A DNA stretch of 64,000 bases, taken from contig NC_049991.1 in NCBI RefSeq assembly GCF_000003815.2, forward strand, positions 10,809,024 to 10,873,023. Direction: 5' to 3'. The notes under the pieces were generated by a model. That model was not told where the DNA came from. It saw only the letters and a program-made list of their open reading frames with translations, and did no database searches. Source of the DNA: Branchiostoma floridae. Lineage: Eukaryota; Chordata; Leptocardii; Amphioxiformes; Branchiostomatidae. Position 1 is the first letter of the stretch. The number at the start of each line of letters is the position of its first letter. Positions 51,401 through 63,400 of this stretch are shown here, one piece after another. The position numbers were made by a program, and so were the translations under genes.

Positions 51401-54400
51401 CAAGATTGCTGATACAATGTAGTTTATGACCACAATAGTTGTACATGTTCAGTGCTCTCTGGGACAGGGTCCAGCAAGAACCGACCGATTTTAGTCCTGT
51501 GTTGGATGAATATACTGAATTTCAGGATTTGGGGACGGATGGGGTAAGTTTTTGTTCGTCCCAGCAAGCAAATTTTCGTCCTAGAACAGAGGGACAGGTC
51601 CTGACAGCTCTAATAATTATACATGTATGCAGGTAAACAAAGGTTTAGAACACCATCTTTAGGAAGAGGATAAATAGTCTCTTCTATATCTAATCTGCTT
51701 ACACACCATTCTCTCCACAGGTCCTACCATTTTTCATGATCATTTGTCTGCATGGTCTCCCAACCATTTCCATCACCTCACACTGTCACAGGTTTCTATG
51801 GAGAAATCTGAGATGCTGGGTTTCCAAGAGAGAAATTGGCAAAATTGTTTCTCCACGCCCTGTCTTGAGACCCCCATTACTGGGAGCATGGAGAACAGGA
51901 TTTAGGCAGAACACATACAACAACTTCATTTTAACAGATGGAATCCAGCATGTCCTGTTATCAATGTCAGGGTTTGGTATGTACACCTGGGTATCTGGTA
52001 CAGACATCAGTCACACATCCCTAAACAGTGATGAGAAACTGGAGAAACCATTGTCCCACCAGACAGACATACACTGCATGCAAGGCACCCAACACTCAAC
52101 AGCAAACTTTTGCCTGAGTATGTGCTATCTTGCAAAACTTTCTAACATTCATGAACATAACCTTATAGACAGTTGCAATTTCCCAAAATTTCTTAAACCA
52201 TTTTGATAAAACTCAAAAACATTAAAACATCCACATATATAATAAGTACGGACATGATGTGACTCCTCTGAATGTTTCAAACCAGTTGCCATGTGAATGG
52301 AGAAAAGCAGAGAGACTGCAGCCCTATTTTTGGAGCCAAGAATAAAGCTACCTGCTGTGCAGTGTTCTGAAAGGCCTAAGGACCTAACCATACAAATCTG
52401 ATCCTGCAACCATCAGACAAATTTCACAGACAGGGAGATCAGCCCCATGGTTTCTATATTTGTCCTACCATACTTTTGAACCATTCATGCAGGGAACTGT
52501 TACTGTGTTAGGATAAAACTTACTGAATTGTGTAGCCAATTTGACACAGTAACATAGGTCAACAGGCGGACATGTTGCATGCTTCTGGAATCCCGATCAG
52601 TAACTTTAGACACTGTTCATTCACTTCATTCCTTTAGCAATAGTTTCCTTTCTGCTTCACAGATGATTTTGCCTGAAGCTGTCCAGCAATGTAAACATAG
52701 TGCAAAAATATGTGTGTGTTATTTCTATCCATTGTTGGCAAGCTTCACCATATAAAGACTGGAGGTAACATGATCACTAACTTACCATCTGATTAGTGGT
52801 CTTTGATGCTTGATCAATATAATCAACTCAACTAGCATGTTATCATTTTGGTTTCATGATATGGCTGACTATGGCAATATCTCTAGACTTGTCATTCATT
52901 CATAATTGTCTTGGAGAGTGGGGCAATTGGAAAAACAAAAAAAAAACAGTGTACTGGGTCATGATATTTACATGTGATCAATTTGTTACTATATTTCATA
53001 CCACATGACTGACTAAAAACTACTCTGTTACCTGTGAACAAAAATTGTTTGTGATAAGTAGATCTGGTTCCTACAAAATCACTGGTTTAATTTCTTGTAA
53101 ATGGGTTTAATTATAGTTTTTCACTATTCTGATGCTGATACTGATTAACACCACTGACAATCTTTATACAAAAATCTATGCCAAATGGAACAATACTGCT
53201 TGGCTATCATCTCACATTGATCACTAATTTAAGTTTCATTTTGCAAGTCTACAGGTTATAGCTGTAACACCTGACACAATAGTGTCATCTGATCACAATT
53301 TAGCAAAGGGAACCCCAGAAAAGGTGGCCACCCAGACCAATCATTCATTCCCAAGAGGGGTGTATTTACAGCATTTCTGACCACATGGGAGAAAGACTTG
53401 AAATAGTAACAGCCAACAGAATCCCCAAGTAAATAAACCAGTTCATGTTGAAGTCTGCACTGGCAGCTTTGTTTAAACAGATTACCGTCACATGAGCAGT
53501 TCTTCATGAAAACAGGCCAACAGGGTCAGAGTTTAGACAGAAGAAGCTGTGATTATGAATGACAGGTCAGGCACACCAATTAACCTGTATAAGAGCAGAC
53601 TTATTGTGGCAATTTAATACAGTTTTCCACGTTTAGATAGAATTCAACATACGTACAGAATTGATCAAGCTCCAACAAAAGGTAGGCAGTACTACAGTCA
53701 GCCACATGTGCGGCACATCAGACACTAGGAACCTATTAAAAGCCAGGCTTACCCAGGGTGGCTTCTCCACTGAAAAGCATGCAACAATGTTTCATCATGA
53801 CCCCAGTGGCAATACCCTCCCTATAGTACACAACACAAGCAGTCTACCTTTCTTCCCAGTGTCCTCAAGCAGTTTCAGCTCGTAGAAGTACTTATCCAGA
53901 AGGAAGCTCTTATTGTAGCTCATTTCTGAGTAGACAAGAGTCGGTTAACAAGAGCAAGAGTGTGACATCACAGCAGCATGTTCCCCCTGTGTGCGGAAAC
54001 ACAGGCCAGGTAACAGAACACTCTGGCAATTGACTGCACAAGTGACTGATAACTGGCCAGGCAGGCAGGCAACACACCCACCACCGCTCATTTGCATGAC
54101 ACAGCTGAGTGGCTGGGGTGTGATTGGTGGGTTGACACAAATACACACTGTCAGACAATCCCATCCAAGGCCTAGAAGAATGAATAATACCAAGGACATT
54201 GCATTATAGGACCCTGAAATTTGGTTGACAATTGGTAAGTTGATCATGACTTTTAATCTATAACATTTACAAATGATATTGACAAAAAAATAGCAATGGA
54301 TACTCAAAAACATGTATTTAAATGTATAAATTCAAGTGCCCTATCTTTAATTTTAAGTTTAAAATACATCAAAGACAAAATACTGCACATCATTCATAAA

Positions 54401-57400
54401 TAAATGGACTGGATGTAATATGATGGCATAACAGAGAATACATAAGTTGTATTGCTCCAATATTTTCCTGATATCGTATCATTTTGACATTACCTGATTA
54501 CACTGGGAGGATAACACTGATAAAGATCCTGGCTATCAAAAGGTTACCTTTTCTATATCTCTCTACAACAAAAAGGAAGAAACATCCTTGAGTAAAGCGA
54601 CTAACTTGTCCTTACAAGGCACAACCCTGGGAACAGAACACAGCCTTTGTGTAAATCACCACAGGAGAAGTTGGGTAAACACCTGCAGTGTACAAGAAAC
54701 TGTAGTTCGGAAGTACAACCCTACAGAGTCTACAACAGCCCATTGGTGAGCGGGGGTGCATGGCATATCTGCACAGGGCCGCACCAATACAGACAGGAGG
54801 GTCCCCTGCAGAGATGCCTCATGGGATAACAACCATACAGAAATGGTTTATGGCTAAGCCCCTTTTAGTCTCAATGGCCTGGTTCTATTCTCCCTGCAGG
54901 TAAATTAGATAGGACACACAGATCACTGTAAGGTGAGTTACCCAGGAAGGTTAAGATGGAAGGGAAGATTGGATGTGCAGGCCGTGAAACAGGACAGAGG
55001 ACAGGTGGATTCACACCTGTGCGATTGCTGTCATCACTTGTTGTATATTACTCAGTTGTGTAGATGGAGAAGGAAGCAGGGCTCTGTCACCTAAAACTTC
55101 TATTACATGGGTCATCAGTACCATGTAGCAAGGGCAGTAATTAAAAAGAACTCTTAAGGGACAGACAGACTCAATATGTACAAGGCTTCTTATATGTAAT
55201 GGAAATCTGGAAAATTGCTGTCAACTCTCTTCTTACTTTTGAGACGGTTTATGGTCTAGTTCAAATGAAAATTTCCCTTTTTCCCCCTCAACAATTAACA
55301 TTTGTTACTTTTATTAAGTTTTGCTGAAAACTGTTAAAAGAGTCTTGCTTTTTTCACTCATCGCACCAATTACTGAATTCCATGTTTTCGCATGAGAAGT
55401 CAGGCATGCTGCGGAAATCATCGTGGGTTTGTTTGTCCGTGATTCTGTAAATGTTTACATGTGACCCAACCATGTTACATCATAGTCACACCTGTGCCAC
55501 TCTTACCACAGGTATGCACTCTTGAACACGTGTGCACTTAGACTCTCCACTTTCACTCCCATGACCACATATAAAGAATAGTGAACAGTTAGCCTTAAAC
55601 ATTCCTGTTTCAGTCAGTTTCCTTTCATTCTATCATTGAATACAAGCAGAAAGACATTAATTTCATGATCTACTACTCTCCAAGCAAAGGTTAGGCTCTG
55701 ACTGTTTTTTGACATCTTTTTAGGTGTTTTTATCGGGCCTTCTATTTTGTACTTATTTTTGTCTCGCGGCCTTAAGCTGGAGACTAACCTCTGCTTGGAG
55801 AGTAATGATCTACAAACAATCCAAGAAAACAGCCAGGTCTCCAAGTATGATCCAAACAATCATAGAGCAAATTACAAGAGGGACCACACAATAGGTGAGG
55901 CTTCTGTCTTATCAATGGTGACTCTTATCTTAACTGACTAATACAATAGGACACTATTAGCTTGGGGAAATGATCATGTCCTGATCACATTTCAAACAAA
56001 AGTTTACAAAGTTCCAAGCATTTACACAGCAGAATGTATTCCACTAGTGTGTTGGTAGTTTGATACATGTACACAATGATGAAAATGAGAAGGAAAAAAT
56101 CATTAACGGAGTATATTTTCCTTTTTCCAAAGTTGGCAGAGATGAAATGGACCCCCAGCAGCAGCATGACACTTTATTTTGATCATAGCTTAAAGCAAAC
56201 TGTCAAGCACTCATGCAATGCAAGTTTTGCAACATTTCTGAATGCCTAAAAAGGCTAGAAGTGGTGATACATCACTTGGATTGGAAGATGAATCATATCC
56301 AGGGGCATATTTGGAATGACAAAGTGATATGCCCCTGGCAACACTTTCCAAAGCAAACACAAGCAAAATGTTGTTCAAAGCTTTTATATACTACCGTAGC
56401 TTCTCACAATTCAGAATCAACAACAACATGTGGGTGTTGTGTTGTGCTCTATTTTGTGGCATTGTATTGTGTTGCCTTGTGTTGAGTCATAAGACTACCT
56501 TAGGAATTCTTCAGGCCTGTTTATCTGTTTAGTGTTCTGCTCTACCTGCGCAGGACGTCCTGCTTGTGAACAACAAAGTTACAGTAACTTTTATAGATAA
56601 GAGTGAAAGTCACCATCCATCAACAGTCACATGAAACAGGCATTCTGATGGGATGGTAGGCTGTCAAAAGGAACTTTCTTCTATGTTGCCACAAAATCCA
56701 TGTAACAAAAAACTAGATGTAGCCTTAGTTCTCATAGAAATACCTACGCCACAATGGAACTGATAGAGATTAAATCTCTTACATTTTGTAGTGTTTATTC
56801 AAAACAAGACAAAAACCAACTGGTTGACTGTGCAAATGAATTATACAAACACATTCGTCACCCACAACCAAAGGCTAAATTCCTCAGGTGCAAAACGGAA
56901 TCTTGCATGGTTTCCTCCACAGACTGCTAATGATCAAGAATGTGCATACCAAAACTTTTCGGACTGTGAACGTTCACAACTGCCTTGTTACAGGATGATG
57001 AATGGGCTGTACCCGGATTGAACTCTTGAAAAACGTCACAGGACACACAACAGTCACCATTATTTCAAAGGGTAATTATGTAATAAAGCTACCTAAACAT
57101 CACAGGGTCACCAATAGGTAACGTTATATGGCACACTTTTTCTCATAAATTTGAAGGGCACAGAGATTGTTCTCTGAAAATGATGTAAACCTTTGTTCTG
57201 ATACGTCATACGTTAATGACATTGTCAAAAATGACATCGATTCGATAATACCATTTGACAAAAGGGTATTGTATGTCCTTCCCACCTCTACCCCTTTAAC
57301 GGCTTCTGTCTGCATTGTGTGATGACCCATCACAGGTATTAATCACCTGGTGCATATCACTGCACACCTGTACATTCTTTCAGTATGAGTTTTGTCACCT

Positions 57401-60400
57401 GACTTACTGGCCGTTACTCACCCAACCAGCTCTGTCTTGGAACACTTGATAGGGACAACCCTAACAAAAAGAGTGGGTGTGCAATCATCTGTGCACAGTT
57501 CTTATCTACCCACTCCTCTGGAGCAGAAGCTGTCATTACCTAAAGAGAGGAAAATAACATACAGAATGAAAAGGTTGCTGGCTTGTTAACCTCATTATCA
57601 TTTACCAATCTACCATTTTACACCTGTGGAGACCAGAAGAATATACACCATTTTCATACAATTCCCATTCCAGTTGATAATACATGAATCAGTATGCCAA
57701 ACCTGAATACTTTGTTACAGCTATGACGAAAATAATTGTAGCTGATATCAAGTGAAGCTGTACTGTTGGTAACCATTGTTCCCTTCAGATCATACTGCCA
57801 GTCTGAGACTTTGATCTTGTCTGACTGGTGCTTTGAAGACAGGAGGTGGGATTATAGTATTATGTCAGGTATGCCTGGGCCAAGACCTACTCTACCAACA
57901 ATTCTTCATAGCTAGTAAACTGTTTGCCTGGCTATTTACTCTGTTGTGGTCTATATCACAGTATATGGTTATAACTTGAGTACGTTGATGAAGGTTAGAC
58001 ATCCAGGTAATACATGTACATTGTTGTAATATCAAAAAGCAATTAATCGAGCAACAGGATAAGATTTTAGAAACGGTCAGGTGTTTCAACTGGCATCCAC
58101 CAATTTTCGTCAGTGACACTGAAGTGATCTGGAAGAAACTGGTCTATTATACTCTAACTATGAATGAAGACAATTTTAGAGGTCCAATAGGAAACGTTTT
58201 ATAACAGTATTTCTAACCCAGGGACTGCAGCTATTTCATTATGAAGACAATCAGGGAAATAACCCATAACCAGACAGATCAATATATATATTTATGGGTG
58301 GAAACATTAAAGTACTGGGGCATAAAACTATGTCAAAGGGAAAGCAGGGGCCATGACCTAACCTGCAGATGTGTTCATCCATCACATACACATCTATAAC
58401 CTCTACCAGCATTTTAAAAAATGATATTTGTTTAGGCACATTGAAGCTTTTAGCAATACCAACTTTCAAACACTGGCACTGCACATCACATATGCCAATA
58501 TTTGCAACACAATCTATGAAGCCATAAATAGGCACAAAATTAGTAAGAAATTAAAGGAAACATCTCAATTTTAATTTTTAATGGGTACAACATGGGGGCA
58601 ATAGTGACACATTGAAAACATTTCGTACTGTTAATAACCTTGATGATGGGACAATATAGATACTTCTTTTTATGCTAGCCTACAGCAGCAATAAAATCAA
58701 TGATCACCTCTACACTTAGGGTACTGGTATACTCTGTTTGATCTATGCTTCAATAAATCCTCACCAAGAGAAAATGGACCATCATTTCCACTGGACTGCA
58801 AATGACCCTTCTGCATCAATCCCTAATCACATCAGCCTTACCTATGCATGGCTGCCTCCTCTATCACAGCCAATTAAAACACACTTCAATGGCTACCTGA
58901 GCTATAGCTGGCAACAAAACAGATGGTAATCACTTTTAGACAGCCCAGAAATTGAGCACTTGTTCTCCCAGCATCAGTTTGAGATGGCAACACCATTAGG
59001 AGGGAGATAATAGCTGAAGTAAGGACAAATCAGGGGGCAACAGAGTATATCTACAGATAGAATTTTAAGAAGGGTATATATTTTATCAAGAAAAAAATTC
59101 AGAAAAATGAATACGTTTGATAACACCATGTAACGTCATATACTTGCACTATGGATTTACTGAGGCTTTGGTCCTTAAGGTGCATAATCTCTCCCATCAT
59201 TCACAATTGATATTTTGTTGAAAGTCGTTGACATCTTTATCCTTGATGCATTCTGTAGATGTGGTCATTGAGCTACTGTAATCCAGTCATTGATCAGTTC
59301 ACATGAAATAATTCATCTTAAAGTAAGATTGACATATTGAATTATTGTTGAACTAGTTTCGAGTCTCATCCTAACAATATGGCAATGTGACAAGCTACTT
59401 TGTCTGCTTCTTTTCTAAGTAAAAGAGAGCTGGCCCAAACAGGCACTTGGCAATTATAACATAGTAGAGGTGACTTTGCTGTTTAAAAAGTTGAGCATGT
59501 CAAGAAAAGAGTCGCACAAAGGAATACAGAAAAGCTGTAATATCTGAAGCAGTCCACTCCAGTAGTAGACCATGGGTTTGTTTGCTCAGGTGCTCAGCTC
59601 AGCTCAGGCTCTGGCAGATGTGATTGATTCTGGCCTTCTCCTCTGAAATGCCCTCCAGTATTGGGCAGGCCACATTTGAATGCATTAGAATACTGTTCAA
59701 TCCAACTGGAAAAGGCAAACTTTGGCTGCAATACAGGAGCAGACACTTCAGATCAAATGGGCAAACAAATTAGGGACAAGTGTTTGTTAAACAGTTTTGG
59801 ACTGGCACCAGAATATGGTTAGGCAGACTTTGGGGCTTCTGTGGTATTGACTGGAGAAATGTTTCACAGTCTTCCACAAATCACCCCTGGTCAGGCTTTT
59901 AGCCAGGCATGCGTCAACGCGTCATCTGGACGCCCTTTTCTTAGAATAACAAGAAATTTGATGCCCCTGGACGCCCTATACTGGGGAGAAAATCCTCTGA
60001 CAAGCATGAAATTCTGATTGACCAGGGATGCTACAAGGTCATCTGTGGTCACAGTCTTCTACTGTGACATCTGTAACAGTATTTTTGCCTCTTGGGATAC
60101 CTTAGAATGCACTATTTTAACTTAAAATCATCAAAAACTCTGCAACATGGAAGGTGGATGCCCCCAGACCCCCCTACAAAAGTCACTTACCGCGACTCAC
60201 CAATAAGTTTGGACACCCTATTATAAAATCCTAGCTAAAAGCCTGCCCCTGGTAGTAAAGTAAACAGACACATGTTCATATCAAGTAGACATTACAAAAT
60301 AGTAATTTCTTTACTAGTTAGGTGAAATACGTTAAATCTACTGCAGAATGGAAATGTAGATATGAATTTCCAGAAGTACCTTTTTCATTACTTTTTTGCT

Positions 60401-63400
60401 CTGAGAATACATGGTCAACAAAAACTTGCTTAAAGACTTTATTACACAATTTCAAAGGTATGTTAACATAAAAAATACACTCAGAATCAGTATTCAACGT
60501 AACCATGGATAAAAACCTAATGCATTTTCCCAGTATTTTGTCCTTTCATACCCCTTTTAGTCTTTTCATGTTCCAGTTCCATCTGTCCACATGTGCTATC
60601 CATGGTACTGAATGGCTGTCTGCTGTTCTAAATGCTCTGTATACCCAAGTGCCGTGTTATATAGCCAATCAATGTAGCTGAAAATCACAATTATTCTTGG
60701 ATCAATGGCCTGATGTTAGATGGCCTAACTTCACGTGAACTGTGTCTAAGCTAATCAAAGTAGACCACAGCCTGGCAATAAATATTAATGCAGCCTGTTC
60801 CGGCTATAGAATGCCATCTGGCCTGAAACGTCTCCCCCAGTGCATTAATGGTGGCAATGGTGCTGTTATATTTTGCGGAAAATCCAAATTGAGATTGGGG
60901 TGGCAAAGTCAAATGTTTCTGCTCAACTTTGACCTTCCATTAGTGCATCTAAGCAGCTTGTTAGGTTAGTATCTGACTTCTCTTGACACCACTATTATAC
61001 TGTATTTGCACGTGAAAAATTAGGTTTTTGAATAAAGTGAAAGTGTTGAATTACCTGGTGAACTGTAATACTTTTTCTCTGTACTATTAAAAAGTACTTG
61101 TAGTTTGCTTCCTGACTAGTAAAAATTACAATGCATATTATCAATTCATTACAACATTAAACCCAACTTTAAACACAACGGGTCCCAAAACGAGTAAACT
61201 TGCATCTTGTAATAATCAGAAATTGAAAGATTACCTTTTTTCAATTAACTTTTTTATGAGAAGGAACTGATGATTACTTTAAAGTGACCTTCAGGACAAA
61301 CTAACAAAATGTGCAGGATTCTACAAATTCATGTAATGACATACACGTGTGACATCAATAAACAAAATGTTATTCGCCATTCCATAAAACTTTTATGGTC
61401 CATTTATGCGTTAATGCTATTATCGGAATCTCATTTCATGCTCTGGTTAACACGACTACAACTGGGGACATTAGTGACCAAATAACTTCTGCAATGGAGG
61501 AGACTGCTTGTGATTTTCTGCTGTATAAATCTTTAATGACAAGGGATTACATCTAGGCTTAAAATATGTATTGATCACCTAATTGCTCTGATATATCATA
61601 TTAGCTGCCTTCAGATTCAAGGAAAGCATATGACAATGTAAAATTGATCATGTTCTTTCAGTAGAAAGAACCTGTTTCAACACACATTTTACAGCACACA
61701 CCACTGTTGCACCAGTGCAGATGTTAGAGTTTGCTTTTGCACAGCATGCATATTTATGTTATCCTGACCATAACTATAACCATTTAAGTCACATACAGTC
61801 ATCATAAGTCGTGACATAAGCCAGTTTTCTGGTTGTAATGTCATCATTTTCCTTGACATAACAGTGCATCACAGTGCATCCCATTTTGCAGTGACTCCCC
61901 CTGGGGTACTTAACTGGACATGCACTTGCCATCAGGAGGCAAAGGTAATGTAGCAGGAATGCTTTTTCAATCTCAAAAAGGTCTAGCCAGGACATAAACC
62001 TCCACAATAACTGGCCTGGATGTTAAAAGGTTGAATTGACAGGTCTCAAATTCTCAGGTAATGCCATTAACCTGTTACCATGGCAATGACAGCTCTCCTG
62101 TCAGCCCCACAGCTATGCTCTTTGTGATGTGACATCTCAGGCCGGGCTTCCTGCTGTGTCTAACAAACAAGTCTCCAGGTAAAAGGAAAAATTAAGTAGA
62201 TTTCTGCACGCAGCTGGTTGATAACAGCCTGCTTATAGTAACATCTCATAAAACATGTACTTACATGTCATTTCCTTATTAGATAAATGGGTCACTCTTG
62301 TCTTGTACTAAATTTTTAACCTGTTCATAGCAGGGTTGTAGCCAGCGCCCGTCCTTCCGTCCTTTGACGGAATTTTGCAGCTGGGGACGGAAAAATATTT
62401 TGCCCATTCCGTCCTCTGTGACGGAGAAAATCGATATGTAAAGATACAACAAAAACTAAAAATCTTGCAAAGATCTCCAAAAATTCAAAGGATTTTTTCA
62501 CAGCGCCGGGGCAGGGGTCCGCATTTCAGGCTATTCAGAAGGCTAATTTTATCAGGTTTTTAGGGCCATATCTACGATAATAGTAGCAGTCACTTAACTT
62601 CTTTTCAGTTTGACATAACAATATTTCAAGTCAAAGCGTCAAAGTCAACTAAAAACTCGTAAACAACAAACTTTACTCAGCTCAACATTAACGTTAACTA
62701 TTGTCCGGTTTGCCATCCGAAGTTGAAGCGCTTATTTATAGCGCTAGTAGTATCTTCGATGCGCCGTTAGCCGCCGTGCCGTGCGATTGTTGTTGACGGT
62801 CTTACATCCCTAAGTTGCCGCCTCGCTGTCAGACGATATTCCAACGGACATGTTTCAAGAAAAATACCCGGCGAAACCATTGTTCCGCGTCAGATTCTAT
62901 TCTATAAACATGTGGGTTACAGTCTGATAAATATTTTGTAGAAGCACCGCTATGGGAAAGTGCAAGGAATAATCACGTAGCATACGAAGTTCGCTGTCAA
63001 CTGTCACACGACTGTTTGAAACTCTAACCAACAGCCGCGGCCTTTGATGAAGTCGGCGAAAAGGTGCACTGCCTCTGCAACAAGGAAGCCGACGGTCTCA
63101 CGGTGGGCGGGGCCACATGACGAGGCTTACCCCGAAAGCCCCGGCCCCGAAAGGAAATGCCAAGCTTCTTGGTTTTACATACAAACTTACGATGGTTTGT
63201 ACTTTACGTTGCCGAACCAAAGAGCTTCAAATTTAGAACAGGAAATTTGGGAACGCGACCCGCCCTTGCTCTAGAAATGTGTCAGAGAGAATTGATTTTA
63301 TTTTCCGCGCTGAAAAAGAAATGACGCTTACTAATAGTAAGAGCCTATGTGATCAACCCCGCTCCCCATATAAGGAGATTCCCGGGAAAATCTGGCTGTT

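Noticed and set aside
51456-51625. Possible inverted-repeat element with GGGAC/GTCC motifs
   Set aside because: The arms do not pair over a useful length and no target duplication is visible.
63044-63274. Plus-strand open frame of 76 codons in the GC-rich region
   Set aside because: It lies inside the first myosin intron, has no recognisable domain and has no splice or poly(A) support. GC-rich DNA gives long open frames by chance.
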